64,000 bases of DNA, from NCBI RefSeq assembly GCF_000308655.1, contig NZ_BAGC01000035.1, positions 124,001-188,000 of the forward strand, written 5' to 3'. Below are positions 8,793-18,400 of this stretch, piece after piece (position 1 is the stretch's first letter; each line of letters opens with the position of its first letter). This DNA comes from Nocardia niigatensis NBRC 100131. GTDB lineage: Bacteria; Actinomycetota; Actinomycetes; Mycobacteriales; Mycobacteriaceae. A model generated the notes under the pieces. It worked only from the letters and a program-made list of their open reading frames with translations. It ran no database searches and was not told the DNA's origin. The translations under genes were made by a program, and so were the position numbers.

Positions 8793-8827
8793 TCGTGAAT
8801 TCCTTTGCCACACAAAGGAATTCACGA
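8793..8827 (+). terminator. Terminator of tRNA-Leu copy 2
   Basis: A perfect 15-bp inverted repeat (TCGTGAATTCCTTTG and its complement) with a 5-nt loop begins 8 nt after the tRNA. It is followed by a pyrimidine-rich stretch. Unusually AT-rich for this window. Confidence 0.75.
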
Positions 8828-8990
8828 CTTCCTATTCTGAAGCCATATTGGCCCCCCACGATTCACAGGGTTCGCCGAGAGGGTCTCATCGTCATCCGCT
8901 TGGGGCTGCTGTCTTGTAGTGTGGCCGGACGCTTGGGAGCTTGGTCGGACCTGCGTCGAGCCAGCGGCAGGTGCCATCCGGCCTACCCGT

Positions 8991-9385
8991 TTACCCTCGG
9001 CGGTCTGCTCGATGGCTCGCTGTCCGGGCCCAGGACGCCTCCAGATTTCGGATTCGTTCGGGCGCGGTCAGCACTTCTGTTGTCTCCGGTAGGACCTCGA
9101 GCACGCACATCCGATCCTGCGACCCCGGACGACAGGTAGTGGCGCACGACGAACAGAAGGCGAGCGTGCGTGATCGCGTTCCTGAACCCACGCCAGTTCA
9201 CGAAGTACTTCCACATGTCGTGGCGCAGATACCACCAGCGCAGCCCGGAGTCGGCGCGGACTGTGGCACGACCGCGAATCCGCAGGACTCTCCGATCGTC
9301 CTGCTCGCTCTCGACATCGAACAGGACCGTGACCCGCGGGTTCGCTCTGGCGTTCAGCGGTTTCGTGTAATTCGCTTCACTCGGG
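8991..9385 (-). pseudogene. Frameshifted flavin-binding oxidase (pyridoxamine 5'-phosphate oxidase-like)
   Basis: Reading from 9385 downward, EANYTKPLNARANPRVTVLFDVESE...VLRIRGRATVR...WWYLRHDMWKYFV...HARLLFVVRHYLSSG has the PPOX-fold pattern (NxRxxPRVxVLF, RGRAxV). The frame is broken near 9110. The C-terminus continues in a second frame as MCVLEVLPETTEVLTAPERIRNLEASW and ends at 8991. The N-terminal part above 9385 is not recognisable. Single-lesion decay is likely; a sequencing error at the junction is the alternative. Confidence 0.55.
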
Positions 9386-9652
9386 CACCCCCGAAAGCCT
9401 TGTGCATTGACAATCGATCAAACCGTCCGGAATCTGCGACGTGGTGCGTCCCGCGATCGACAGGATCTGAATCGGGATGTCATCACCAGTGCCTCGAGTC
9501 TGTGTGAATCTCTTTCCAGCTCGGCTTGTCGCTGCCGTGCACCCAAGGCGCGAAGGTCCCGTCGGTTTCCGATGTGGTCTCCGGTCTGAATATCGATGTG
9601 CGGGTGCAGAAATGGCTGGCGGCGAAGTCTCTCGGACCCCGATGTCTCGGTG

Positions 9653-10135
9653 TCACCGAGGCACCTCCCAGGCCGTCTGGAGCGCCAAGGCGACCAGGCC
9701 GGCGTTGATGACGAAGCCGAGCATGAGGGTGGGCGCGAAGAACAACACGAGCAACGTTGTGGAACCAACGACGCCGGCGACTGTGAGACCGGACCACCAG
9801 GCGTCCGGAACCAGCCATCCCAGCACCGCTAGCGCCGCCGCGGCCAATGCTGCGAACGTGACGACGGCCAGCACAGCACCCACCGAGTGCACAAGTCGAC
9901 TGTCGACGCCCCGCCCGATCAACCACGAGCGGTCCATATCGAACGGGTTGTCCGCGGCGGACCCGCGCGCGGGTATCCGAAGGAGAAAGACCAGATGCAC
10001 CCAGCCGTGCGCGAAAAGGATCGCCGCAACCAGCCACGCACCCATGGCACTGCCGCGGTCCAGCAACCACCAGACAAGGACGACCGCCACCAAGAGAACG
10101 ACCGCCAGCGGGAGGAGTCCTGTCACCGTCTTCAT
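9653..10135 (-). CDS. Four-helix integral membrane protein, function unknown
   Basis: 160 residues with four hydrophobic segments (roughly 5-23, 30-50, 85-105, 115-150), short loops and one central hydrophilic loop (RIPARGSAADNPFDMDRSWL). ATG 10135 follows AGGAG at 10 nt; a TTG three codons earlier is possible. It has no motif that names a family. Both sides are remnant-rich DNA, and no operon partner is visible. Confidence 0.65.
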   Translation of the reverse strand: MKTVTGLLPLAVVLLVAVVLVWWLLDRGSAMGAWLVAAILFAHGWVHLVFLLRIPARGSAADNPFDMDRSWLIGRGVDSRLVHSVGAVLAVVTFAALAAAALAVLGWLVPDAWWSGLTVAGVVGSTTLLVLFFAPTLMLGFVINAGLVALALQTAWEVPR

Positions 10136-11215
10136 CGCACACAACTCCTAGTACCCGACCTCACCGACGGGTGATCGCGCAAACCGCCCGTTGTCGACGC
10201 CGCTGCGTGAGTGTTCGTCCTCATGGTGGACGGCGCCGGTTCGCCGCCGAAACACCTCACCTCCGAGTGCACTCCCCTCGTCCCGGCAACTCCAGGGTCG
10301 TTTGTCGCCGACCTCAGTGCCGAAAGCGTCACCGATCTACGGGTACGGGTACACCCTCAGCGAATGCCCACGCTCACGAACGGCTCGGTCATGAGGTTCA
10401 CAAGACCCCGGCGTGGACCCTGCGGTGCTCAACCAGGGCGGTCTTGGGGGGTTATACGAGATGACGAAGATGGGCGAGCTATTCCCACTCGTCGAGGGGT
10501 GCGGACTGCTGGCATCCCGATGACCAGCGCAAACGGGAAAGCGCGGGCCCCCGGTAAGCACGTTTACGTTGTCGGTTGGGGATGGAACCATGGGGCCTGG
10601 CACCATGGGTTCGGCGCGTGGCAGAGATCGACCGGCAAGGCGAACCATTCGATCTGATCGATGTCCCGGTCGAGCTGAGGCCATAAGATGCCTGGCGGGG
10701 CATACGTTCCGAGTGCTCGACCATCAGCGACCGCAGCGAGCTTCAGTCGTTGTTTTGTGCTGTAGAGGTTGGTGGTCGCCAGGTCCGGGGCGATCTTGTG
10801 CATGCCTGCAGCAGTTCGCCGCCGGGGTGACGCGCCGGTGAGGTCGGCCTGATTGTCGGATCGTCTGCACGATCACGGCGCTGTAGGCGGGGGACTTCCT
10901 GGCGTTGGAGGCCACTCTGGACTACTCCAATCGATCTCCGTTGATCCGACGCCGAGGCCCTCATCGAAATCTTTGCCGCCGAAGAGCGTGGCGCGGCACT
11001 GTCGACCGCCCGCCTCAGCGAACGAATCTCGTTGTCCCAGAACGCCACCCGGTCTTCACCCTCTCGGCCTGCGGGTCACCTCCGTCATGGCCCGCTATTC
11101 CCCCGAGCTGCTGCGGCAGTCCGAAACTTTCCTGGCCGGACGGCCGCGATGAACACTCAGCTCGCCCAATCCGCCACCGCCGCGCCGGACTCCTCGAAAC
11201 ACGTGAGGGCGCGAG
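10136..11215. other. 1.1-kb stretch without a supportable gene
   Basis: Several open frames on both strands cover this region, but none has an RBS, a family motif or sustained coding character. A minus-strand 79-codon frame (10564-10803) and a plus-strand ATG at 11149 (MNTQLAQSATAAP) look like possible gene scraps that I cannot assign. Probably decayed sequence. Confidence 0.5.
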
Positions 11216-12064
11216 CTATTCGCTCACGCGAGCAATCCAGGCGATCAGGTCGTCCTCGACCTCGTCACGGTTGATCTCGTTGAGGAGCTCGTGGCGAGCG
11301 CCCTCATAGACACGGTAGGTGATGTCGGTCAGACCGGCGTCACGGTAGCGCGCGATCAGCTGGTCGCTCAGACGCAGGTCGTCGTTCAGCGGGTCCTGGT
11401 CGCCCACCATCACGTAGATGGGAAGGTCAACGGGAACGGTCGTCGGCTTCGACAACCGTTCGGCGGCGACCGATGCCAGCAATGCCATGTTGTCGGGGTC
11501 GATCTCGAACCCGCACCATGGATGCGTCATGTACGCGTCGACCTGAGCCGCGTCACGGCTGATCCAGTCGGCGGTCGTTCGAGTCGGCTGGAACCGAGCA
11601 TTGAACAACCCCAGCAGATCTCCATCGGACTCGGCGATTCTGGCGAACAGCTGGTCGACGGCGGCGGTCCCGCACAGGACGATGTCGTCCACCAATCCCG
11701 AATGATCGAGGATGTACTGCTGGACCGCGAAGGATCCGAGGCTGTGGCCGAACAGCACGACAGGGATTCCGGAGTGTTTGTCGCGCAATAACTTTGTCAG
11801 TGTCGCGAGGTCTTCCACCAGCAGGTTCCATCCGTTTGCACCGAGGTCGCCGGGCGTACCGGCGATGCTGTGGCCGTGGCCACGGTGATCATTCGCGTAG
11901 ACGGCGTATCCGAGGTCGGCGAGCCGCTCGGCGAGGTGAGTGTAGCGGCCGGCGAATTCGCCCATCCCGTGCGCGATCTGCACGATACCGATCGGCTCAC
12001 GGTCGGTAGGCAGCCATTCGCGAACGTGGATGACGGTGCCGTCACTGCTGGTGAATGTGGACAT
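11216..12064 (-). CDS. Monoacylglycerol lipase-like alpha/beta hydrolase
   Basis: 282 residues, alpha/beta-hydrolase fold (Hydrolase_4/lysophospholipase). The oxyanion region VQIAHGMGEFAGRY is near 28-41, followed by YANDHRGHGHS (56-66). Nucleophile elbow GHSLGS has Ser108, the acid is in VMVGDQDPL, and the catalytic His is in GARHELLNE near the end. It has no signal peptide, so it likely works in the cytoplasm on monoglycerides or other short esters. ATG 12064 follows AGGAG at 7 nt. It is the downstream gene after a truncated acyl-CoA synthetase on the same strand (gap 53 bp), suggesting a former lipid-degradation operon. Confidence 0.9.
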   Translation of the reverse strand: MSTFTSSDGTVIHVREWLPTDREPIGIVQIAHGMGEFAGRYTHLAERLADLGYAVYANDHRGHGHSIAGTPGDLGANGWNLLVEDLATLTKLLRDKHSGIPVVLFGHSLGSFAVQQYILDHSGLVDDIVLCGTAAVDQLFARIAESDGDLLGLFNARFQPTRTTADWISRDAAQVDAYMTHPWCGFEIDPDNMALLASVAAERLSKPTTVPVDLPIYVMVGDQDPLNDDLRLSDQLIARYRDAGLTDITYRVYEGARHELLNEINRDEVEDDLIAWIARVSE

Positions 12065-12117
12065 GGAGATACTCCTGTGCAAACGTTCGAATGAAATATG
12101 GGGAGCGTCAGTGCGAT

Positions 12118-12711
12118 TCAGGGCCGGGTGATGGCACGATCGAGGATCTTGCCGGTCGGGCCGGTGGGCAGTTCGTCCAGGAACCACACGTGCCGAGGGT
12201 TTGCACCCGCCGACGCGCCACCCGACGCGTATCGTCGCAGCGACGCGACATCAGCGGTCGCGGCCCCCGGATCGTGCAGCAGAGCGGTGTACATCGTCGG
12301 CACACCGGCGAACATCGTGACCCTGTCCCGGACGATGGCATCGAAGACCACGGCGGGCTCGAAGGGCGGGATCAGCGTCAACGCCGCGTCCCGCCGGTCG
12401 AACAGCAGCCGCGCCCCCGAGTCGGCCAGATAGTCGGCGACCTCGCGCGTCTTCAGCAGCGGATTCATCGGCACCACAACACAACCCGCACGCAAGTTGC
12501 CGCAATAGAGGACGACGAACTCTGGGACGTTCGGCAGCATCATCGGTACCCGGCTACCCGGGGTCACGCCCTCGGCGCGCAGCACTGCGATGACGCGGGC
12601 GGCGTGTTCCCCGAGTTGCGCGTAGGTCAGAACCGTGTCGTCCAATCGCACCGCGACCCGGTCCGGGAAGCGCAGAGCGGACTGGAGCAGATTCACGATC
12701 AGGGCGGACAT
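12118..12711 (-). pseudogene. Internally deleted acyl-CoA synthetase (AMP-binding family)
   Basis: The frame is open for 197 codons but covers only pieces of an adenylate-forming enzyme. The N-terminal part is MSALIVNLLQSALRFPDRVA...LTYAQLGEHA...VPMMLPNVPEF...GCVVVPMNPL. Then come PPFEPAVVFDAIVRDRVTMFAGVPTMYTALL and RYASGGAS, joined directly to the A10 end LDELPTGPTGKILDRAI. The P-loop (YTSGTTGxPK-like) and the core A5-A8 motifs are missing, so it cannot be catalytic. Family members have ~500 residues. GGAAAG precedes ATG 12711, so a product could still be translated. Confidence 0.8.
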
Positions 12712-12849
12712 CGTCGACTTTCCGTTAGCGCTGAACCAAGACACCGAAATCGTTGCACCGATGTCACGGCGGTCCCATGGCTGCGGGAACAACATCACTG
12801 CCGCTTCGATTGTCTTCAGGAACAGTCCCGATGCCGGTAATCTGCGGAA

Positions 12850-14052
12850 ATGTCCCGATCCATCCCGCCGGAAGAGGTCGTCGAAGTAGCGGACAAACTG
12901 CTCGAACGAATCGATGACCTAGGACTCCGGCTGGCCCAGCGCTTCCTGATCGAACTCGACACCTACCGCAACGAGGCGCAGGTTCCCTTCGACAGCATTC
13001 GAACGTCGTGTACCCGCAATCTGGCACTCATGCTGCGGCACTTCACCACCGACGCACCGGCGGATCCGGAGCCACCGAAAGAAACCGGACGACTACGCGC
13101 ACAACAGGGGGTGCCGTTGGCGGAAACCTTGCACGCCTTCCGCATCGGATTCGAATTCCTGTGGTCCGAACTCGTCACCGAGTCCCGACGCCACCCCGAG
13201 GTCACCGACGCCATGCTCGTCCCGCTCGCCGCGGACGTGTGGGCACTGTCCGGCGAGTACGCGGTCGCGGTCGCCGCCGCCTACCGGGACATGACAGCGG
13301 AACTGGTGATGCAACGCGAACACGAGCGATCAGTACTCGTGGAGGTTCTCTTCACCGGCATGATCGCCGATCCTGCCACGCTCGGCGAGGCCACCCGGAT
13401 TCTCGGCTTACCGCCCACCGGGCGGTATGTCGTCGTCGCGGCGGATGCGCCCGCCACCGGCCGCGAGGCGCTGCCCGGCATCGAGGCCACGCTGCGCGCC
13501 CAGCAGATCACCTCCGCCTGGCGACTGCTACCGGACCAGCAGATCGGCGTTCTCGCCTTGCCCGCCGCACGAGAACCCGCCGCACTCAAAGCATTACGGA
13601 AACACCGCACATGCGTCGGAGTCAGCCCGCCCTACGACGCGCTACCCGAAACCCCACAGGCTCTGCATTTCGCGCGGCTCGCACTGGCCGGGCTGCGGGG
13701 TCGCACACACGGTGTGGCGCTGTTCGACGACGACCCACTAGCCATGCTGATCGCGGCAGCCCCGGTCGAAGCCGAACGGATGGTGCGAGTTTCGCTGGGA
13801 CCACTGCTGGCACTGCCATATGACGAGCGCGAGCGACTGCTGGAAACCCTGCGCACCTGGTACGCGGCGAGTGGCTCCGCGATCGAGGCCGGTCGGCAAC
13901 TCTTCCTCCACCCGAACTCGGTGCGCTACCGGCTGCGCCGAATCGAGGAACTGACGAGCCGCTCGCTGAACAATCCACAAACCGTCCTCGAGCTCGGCGC
14001 CGCACTGCGGGCACTGCGGGTCTCCACGAACACGCGCGGCGCGGGATCCTGA
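12850..14052 (+). CDS. PucR/CdaR-family transcriptional regulator
   Basis: 400 residues. The N-terminal ~150 residues are helical and RsbR-like. A GGDEF-like degenerate middle domain follows, and the C-terminus has the PucR helix-turn-helix AGRQLFLHPNSVRYRLRRIEELT near 355-377. Family members activate or repress catabolic genes in response to small metabolites. It starts 138 bp from, and divergent to, the acyl-CoA synthetase/hydrolase pair, which it probably controlled. Start ATG 12850. Confidence 0.88.
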   Translation: MSRSIPPEEVVEVADKLLERIDDLGLRLAQRFLIELDTYRNEAQVPFDSIRTSCTRNLALMLRHFTTDAPADPEPPKETGRLRAQQGVPLAETLHAFRIGFEFLWSELVTESRRHPEVTDAMLVPLAADVWALSGEYAVAVAAAYRDMTAELVMQREHERSVLVEVLFTGMIADPATLGEATRILGLPPTGRYVVVAADAPATGREALPGIEATLRAQQITSAWRLLPDQQIGVLALPAAREPAALKALRKHRTCVGVSPPYDALPETPQALHFARLALAGLRGRTHGVALFDDDPLAMLIAAAPVEAERMVRVSLGPLLALPYDERERLLETLRTWYAASGSAIEAGRQLFLHPNSVRYRLRRIEELTSRSLNNPQTVLELGAALRALRVSTNTRGAGS

Positions 14053-14101
14053 TGCCACCTACCTATCCCTCTGAAATCGGGCAGCCGTCGGGCTCTATTC
14101 C

Positions 14102-14389
14102 TCGCCGGATGACCCCGACGAACTCGGCAAGAAGACCGTCGCGCCATCCTTCGGTCCTCCGCCCAACCTCTACCTGGCCCTTGGGTTTGAGCCGCCGGTG
14201 CCCCAATATAGGATCCTGATCCGCGAGGAGACCGCGGGCACGATCCGCTTCCGAATGCTCGACACCGTTCAGGAATACGGCAGGGAGCAAGATGAGACCA
14301 GCGGAAGATACCCGGAATACGTTCGGCGGCATCGGGATTGGTGCGAGCGGTTGGTCACGCCGAGAAAAACATCTCACGGCCGATGCTGA
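14102..14389 (+). pseudogene. Chimeric scrap ending in a LuxR-type ATPase-regulator fragment
   Basis: One continuous frame joins two unrelated-looking pieces. DELGKKTVAPSFGPPPNLYLALGFEP resembles the tail of an acetyltransferase-like protein. IREETAGTIRFRMLDTVQEYGREQ...RRHRDWCERLV is the conserved segment after the NB-ARC domain of large LuxR/AfsR-like regulators (RFRMLETIREYGRExL, RRHRDW). Neither piece has its functional domains. Interpreted as a deletion junction. Confidence 0.5.
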
Positions 14390-14514
14390 CGATCTGGTGC
14401 GCGAGTACCGTGACGGCGGGTGCCCTCGAAGGCATCCGGTGACAGCATCATTTCTCCGAGTCTCATTGTCTACCAAGAGAAATGCACCCGCGGCAGTCAC
14501 ACGATGCTCGGTGC

Positions 14515-14563
14515 GATAGCATTCGAGGCGGCCCACCGGTAAGTGGAGCCGCCCGCTGCTATC
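14515..14563 (-). terminator. Hairpin ending the glycosyltransferase/debranching operon
   Basis: Outer arms GATAGCA/TGCTATC and inner arms GGCGGC/GCCGCC enclose a ~12-nt top. It overlaps the stop codon of the debranching-type gene. Confidence 0.55.
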
Positions 14564-16658
14564 TCCGGTGCAGTTGCCAATCCGGCGGCAGCCCTTCGAC
14601 TTTCGCTTCGGTGCCGCACGCCTCGATGGACACGATGGCCGGACCCAGGCGGAGATCCGTGAGCCGGATGGTGCCGGCCCGTTCCGGCAGGCGCGGCGCG
14701 ATGGTGAGCGTGCGCCCGGGCACGTCGGGCATCAGTCCCAGGAACGAGCGCATGAGCTGCAGGGGCGCCGCGCTCGCCCACGCCTGCGGCGAGCACGAGG
14801 TGGGATACGGCACCGGCGAACTGAAATCGGAGCGCGCGAAGCCGCAGAACAGTTCGGGCGGCCGGGCGCCGAATTCCAGGATGGCCTCGAGCAGTCCGCT
14901 CGCGAGTTTCACACTCAGGTCCAGCGCGCCGGGAATGTGGCCGTAGCGCATGAGACCGGCGACAGCGATGGCCGTATCGTGCGGCCACACCGAACCGGTG
15001 TGATAGCCCATGGGATTGAAGCGGCGGGCGGTGGAAGACAGTGTGCGCAAACCGAATCCGCTGTTCAGATCCTCCGCGCCCAGCCGCTCGATCAGTTCGG
15101 CCGCGCGTTCGTCGGGCACGATGCCCGTCCACAGGCAGTGGCCGGGATTGCTCGATCCGACATCGACCGGCTGCTTCGAGCCATCCAGCGCCAAGGCATA
15201 ACAGCTGCTCTTCGGTATCCAGAAGGCCTCGTCGAAGCGGGCTTTGAGGTCGCCGGCCTGCGTGCGCAGCCGCTCGGCGAGGGCATGGTCGCCGGCCTCC
15301 TCGGCCAGTTCGGCGCGGCCGAGCCGGGCCGCGTAGACGTAGCCCTGTACCTCGCACAGCGCGATCGGCGGGTCGGCGAGCCGGCCGTCGGCGAAGCAGA
15401 TGGCGTCCCAGCTGTCCTTCCATCCCTGGTTCGCGAGACCGCGGTCGGTCTTGCGCCGGTATTCGACGAAGCCGTCACCGTCGAGGTCGGCGTCGGCGTC
15501 GATCCAGGCCAGTGCCGCGTCGGCGGCCGGGAGCAACTCCGTCACGGCCGCCGCGCCGAGGCCCCAGCGATGGCATTCGGCGAGCAGCATCACGAACAGC
15601 GGAGTCGCATCGGCCGTGCCGTAATAGACGGTGCCGCCGAGCACCCGATCACTGCCGGGACCGTAGCGCCGCTCGTGCATGATGCGGCCGGGTTCCTCCT
15701 CGGTGATCGGATTCGTCTCGGTGCCCTGGAGTTTCGCCAGCTGGCGCAGGGTGCCCAGGGCCAGGTCCGAGTCCAGCAGCAGCGCCATCCAGGAGGTGAG
15801 CAGACTGTCGCGGCCGAACAGGGCCATGAACCAGGGCGCGCCGGCGGCCACATAGGAGGTGCCGTCGACGGGGTCGTCGAGGCGCAGCGCGCCCAGATCG
15901 GTCTCGGTGCGCTGCAGGATGATGTTGAGGCCGGCGCCGCTCGCGGTGAGGGTGGTGGTCGAGGCGCGCCAGCGGCGGATCTTGTCCGCCGGGCTGTGCT
16001 CGTCGCCGTCGTCGAGCTTCATCGGGACGACCTGATGGTCGTTGATCGGCTGGCAGTGCACGACCGTCTGCCAGCTGCCGTGCGCCGGGATCAGCACCCG
16101 CCAGGTCAGCGATCCGGGCTGCACCTCGGGGTCCTCGGTGGCGGTGATGACGACGCCACGCCCCTGGTAACTGCGGTCGGTGAGGCGCAGCGTCTGCTCG
16201 GAAGCGGCCGACTCGCTGCCGCCACCGCCCGCCCGGCCCTCCTTGACCGCGAACAGGTCCGCGAAGTCGGCCTCGGCTTCGAGCACCACCGTCAGGGCGG
16301 TGTCCTCGTCGCCGAGATTGAGCACGCTGATGATCTCCTGCATGCCCTCGCCCACGACGCGCCGGCGCTGGACCAGCACCGTCGCGTCGGCGATACCGTA
16401 CGGCGGCGGTTTGCGCGCGACGAAGCGCGCCCGGAAGGGTTCGCGCACCACCACCGAAAGCTGTTCCGGCGGAAGACCGTCCACGCGCAGTTCCCAGCGG
16501 GCGAGGATGCGCGTGTCCCGGTAGTACAAGCCGTGGGCGGTGCCCGGGTGAATGTCCCCGAGCCGGTCGGACAGGCAGAAGGTACCGGCCTCGACGAGGG
16601 TGACCACGCTTGCGCCGCCCTCGACGAGGATTGGTGGTCCGGCATTGAAGACACTCAC
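14559..16658 (-). CDS. Glycogen debranching enzyme-like glucosidase (GDE_N/six-hairpin fold)
   Basis: 699 residues. The N-terminal ~200 residues form the beta-rich GDE_N-type domain (GTFCLSDRLGDIHPG, GLYYRDTRILARWEL). Residues ~280-690 form an (alpha/alpha)6 hydrolase: GAPWFMALFGRDSLLTSWMAL, IMHERRYGPGSDRVLGGTVYYGTADATPLFV, NQGWKDSWDAICFADG, NPMGYHTGSVWPHDTAIAVAGL and CSPQAWASAAPLQLM. These match amylo-alpha-1,6-glucosidase-like proteins common in actinobacteria. Acid residues in KDSWD and the late ARSDFSSPVPYP region are candidate catalysts. GTG 16658 overlaps the upstream glycosyltransferase stop (GTGA), so translation is coupled. It probably acts on a glucan or glycoside made by that partner. 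Confidence 0.88.
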   Translation of the reverse strand: MSVFNAGPPILVEGGASVVTLVEAGTFCLSDRLGDIHPGTAHGLYYRDTRILARWELRVDGLPPEQLSVVVREPFRARFVARKPPPYGIADATVLVQRRRVVGEGMQEIISVLNLGDEDTALTVVLEAEADFADLFAVKEGRAGGGGSESAASEQTLRLTDRSYQGRGVVITATEDPEVQPGSLTWRVLIPAHGSWQTVVHCQPINDHQVVPMKLDDGDEHSPADKIRRWRASTTTLTASGAGLNIILQRTETDLGALRLDDPVDGTSYVAAGAPWFMALFGRDSLLTSWMALLLDSDLALGTLRQLAKLQGTETNPITEEEPGRIMHERRYGPGSDRVLGGTVYYGTADATPLFVMLLAECHRWGLGAAAVTELLPAADAALAWIDADADLDGDGFVEYRRKTDRGLANQGWKDSWDAICFADGRLADPPIALCEVQGYVYAARLGRAELAEEAGDHALAERLRTQAGDLKARFDEAFWIPKSSCYALALDGSKQPVDVGSSNPGHCLWTGIVPDERAAELIERLGAEDLNSGFGLRTLSSTARRFNPMGYHTGSVWPHDTAIAVAGLMRYGHIPGALDLSVKLASGLLEAILEFGARPPELFCGFARSDFSSPVPYPTSCSPQAWASAAPLQLMRSFLGLMPDVPGRTLTIAPRLPERAGTIRLTDLRLGPAIVSIEACGTEAKVEGLPPDWQLHRR

Positions 16659-17896
16659 GCGCGACCGCCCGGCGCGTGGCTGCTGAGGACCCGGGACCCG
16701 GCCGGTACGCGCACCCGGACCGAGGTTCGCGACGACCGTTCCGTCGCCATCTCGATCGCCCGGCGATAGGCCGCCTCGTAGCCCTGCGCGAACAGGTCGG
16801 TGGCGAACAGCCTTTCGACTCGCTCTCGGCAGGCGTAGGGGTCGATCTCGTCGGCGCGGGCGATGGCGCCGGGTAGTTCGTCGGGATGGTCGCAGATCCA
16901 TCCGGTCACGCCGTGTTCGACGACCTCTTCCACCGCGCCGCCGCGCAGTGCGATCACTGGGGTGCCACAGACCATGGCCTCGATCATGACAATGCCGAAG
17001 GGTTCTTCCCACCGAATCGGGAACAAAAGGCAGCGCGCTCCCGCGAGCAGATGGCGTTTGGCGGTGGCGTCGGCTTCGCCGAACACATCGTCGGTGTCGG
17101 TGAGCAGCGGAGTGATGTGCTTGCCGAAGAACTCGTGTTCGGGCGGTTCGTTCAATTTGCCCGCGAGTACCAGGCGCATACCGGCGGCGTGTGCGGCCTC
17201 GAGCGCCAGGTGGGGGCCCTTGTAGGGCGCGTAGCGGCCGAGGAACAGGGCGTAGTCGAGCTTTTCGGTGCGGAAGGGCCACTCCGAGGGTCGAATCGCA
17301 TTGTGCACGCGGCCGATCCAGTTCAGATCCGGTGCCAGCGCGCGCTGCCGGTCACTGATCGCCACCAGCCGCACACTGCGATCGAAGGATTGGTAGTACT
17401 CGTGCATCTCGGGGTCGACCGGACCGTGCACGGTGACGACGGTGGGAATCCCGAGCGTCCGGTACGCGGCCGCGTTGACGGGGCCGGCGAAGGTGTGATC
17501 GTGCACGATGTCGACCGGATCCTCGGCGTGCAACGCCTCGATGATCTGCCAGGCCTTCATGGCGTTGACGATCTCCGGATACGGCTCGCCCAAACGCTTG
17601 GTCATGACCTCGTCCCAGACGCGGATGAACCTCGCCTTGGTGCCTGCCCGGCCGGCGCCGAGCAGTGTGACCCGATGACCCTGATCGACCAGTTCGTCTG
17701 CCAGCGTGGCGACCACGGCCTCGACGCCGCCGTAACCCACCGGCGGGATGTCGAAATACGGGGGAGCAACGAGAACGATGTGCAGCGATCGACTCCGCGA
17801 ATTGACCGCACCGTACAGAGCGGAATTGTCGGTCTGAACCTGCAGAAAGTCGAAGGCGTTCTCGAGTGGAGCATCGCACGAAAGTTCGCTACTCAT
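16655..17896 (-). CDS. Glycosyltransferase family 4
   Basis: 413 residues with a GT-B fold. The N-terminal half has IVLVAPPYFDIPPVGYGGVEAVVATLADELVDQGHRVTLLG (~38-78) and DIVHDHTFAGP. The nucleotide-sugar domain has FLGRYAPYKGPHLALEAAHAAG and RWEEPFGIVMIEAMVCGTPVIALRGGAVEEVVEHGVTG, the E-x7-E GT4 signature. It has no membrane segment. ATG 17896 follows AGGAGT at 7 nt. It is the first gene of a two-gene operon with the debranching-type hydrolase (4-nt overlap). The substrate is not deducible. Confidence 0.9.
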   Translation of the reverse strand: MSSELSCDAPLENAFDFLQVQTDNSALYGAVNSRSRSLHIVLVAPPYFDIPPVGYGGVEAVVATLADELVDQGHRVTLLGAGRAGTKARFIRVWDEVMTKRLGEPYPEIVNAMKAWQIIEALHAEDPVDIVHDHTFAGPVNAAAYRTLGIPTVVTVHGPVDPEMHEYYQSFDRSVRLVAISDRQRALAPDLNWIGRVHNAIRPSEWPFRTEKLDYALFLGRYAPYKGPHLALEAAHAAGMRLVLAGKLNEPPEHEFFGKHITPLLTDTDDVFGEADATAKRHLLAGARCLLFPIRWEEPFGIVMIEAMVCGTPVIALRGGAVEEVVEHGVTGWICDHPDELPGAIARADEIDPYACRERVERLFATDLFAQGYEAAYRRAIEMATERSSRTSVRVRVPAGSRVLSSHAPGGRA

Positions 17897-18140
17897 TTCG
17901 AAACTCCTCGTTGTGAGTTGAACTGAGCCAAACCCTGGTATACAGTGCCACGATCTCCGGCGGTCGGCAAGGGCGGTTTGTCCGTTTCGCGCCGTCGCAA
18001 TTCAAAAGTTATACCGATGTTTTACCAGCGCGAATTGCGGGTATTCTTCAGAACCCAGCGTTGATGAAACGCATTCGTACCGTGGACGTTTCAAGAACTC
18101 GCGGCAACGGGGGCAGACACAAAAACCCCTTTCTACCGGC

Positions 18141-18400
18141 TCATTCCGCAAGCATCTCGAGGAAGCCGAACAATACAACCAGGGCCGGATCGTGGAACGA
18201 AACCACGCCGGACACGCCGGTGGCGGTCGCAGCCAGCACCATAATTCCGTTTGCGCACAATACGCCGTCGAGTTCCCAGTGGTATTCGATGGCGGCGGGC
18301 TGGCCGTTGGCCGTGGCGGGCAGCATCCGCCCGTCGCCGGGCCCGCCCATCACGCAGGCGGCGAGCATGCCGAGGCAGTTCACCCGGCCGGCCCGCCATT
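18141..18400 (-). pseudogene. C-terminal SnoaL-like remnant of an ECF sigma factor
   Basis: The minus frame reads RMLPATANGQPAAIEYHWELDGVLCANGIMVLAATATGVSGVVSFHDPALVVLFGFLEML. This is the C-terminal SnoaL-like extension of SigG/SigJ-type ECF sigma factors (LPxxANGQPA, IxVLxxxxxGIxxxxSFxDPxxFxxFGLP). The sigma-2 and sigma-4 regions are absent. Just upstream, another frame (GGFLTRNPVIRYEIAGDTPG) ends at a stop near 18383 and may be part of a different lost gene. Confidence 0.55.

Noticed and set aside
7973..8815. N-terminal extension of the Sel1-repeat frame
   Set aside because: It would be read through tRNA-Leu copy 2 and antisense to mihF; the ATG at 7972 has a good RBS.
10460..10525. Possible 20-codon leader peptide (MTKMGELFPLVEG)
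   Set aside because: No downstream gene for it to regulate and no conserved feature.
14568..16769. A 733-codon plus-strand open frame
   Set aside because: It lies wholly antisense to the debranching-enzyme gene, has no family motif, and reflects GC-rich third-position shadowing.
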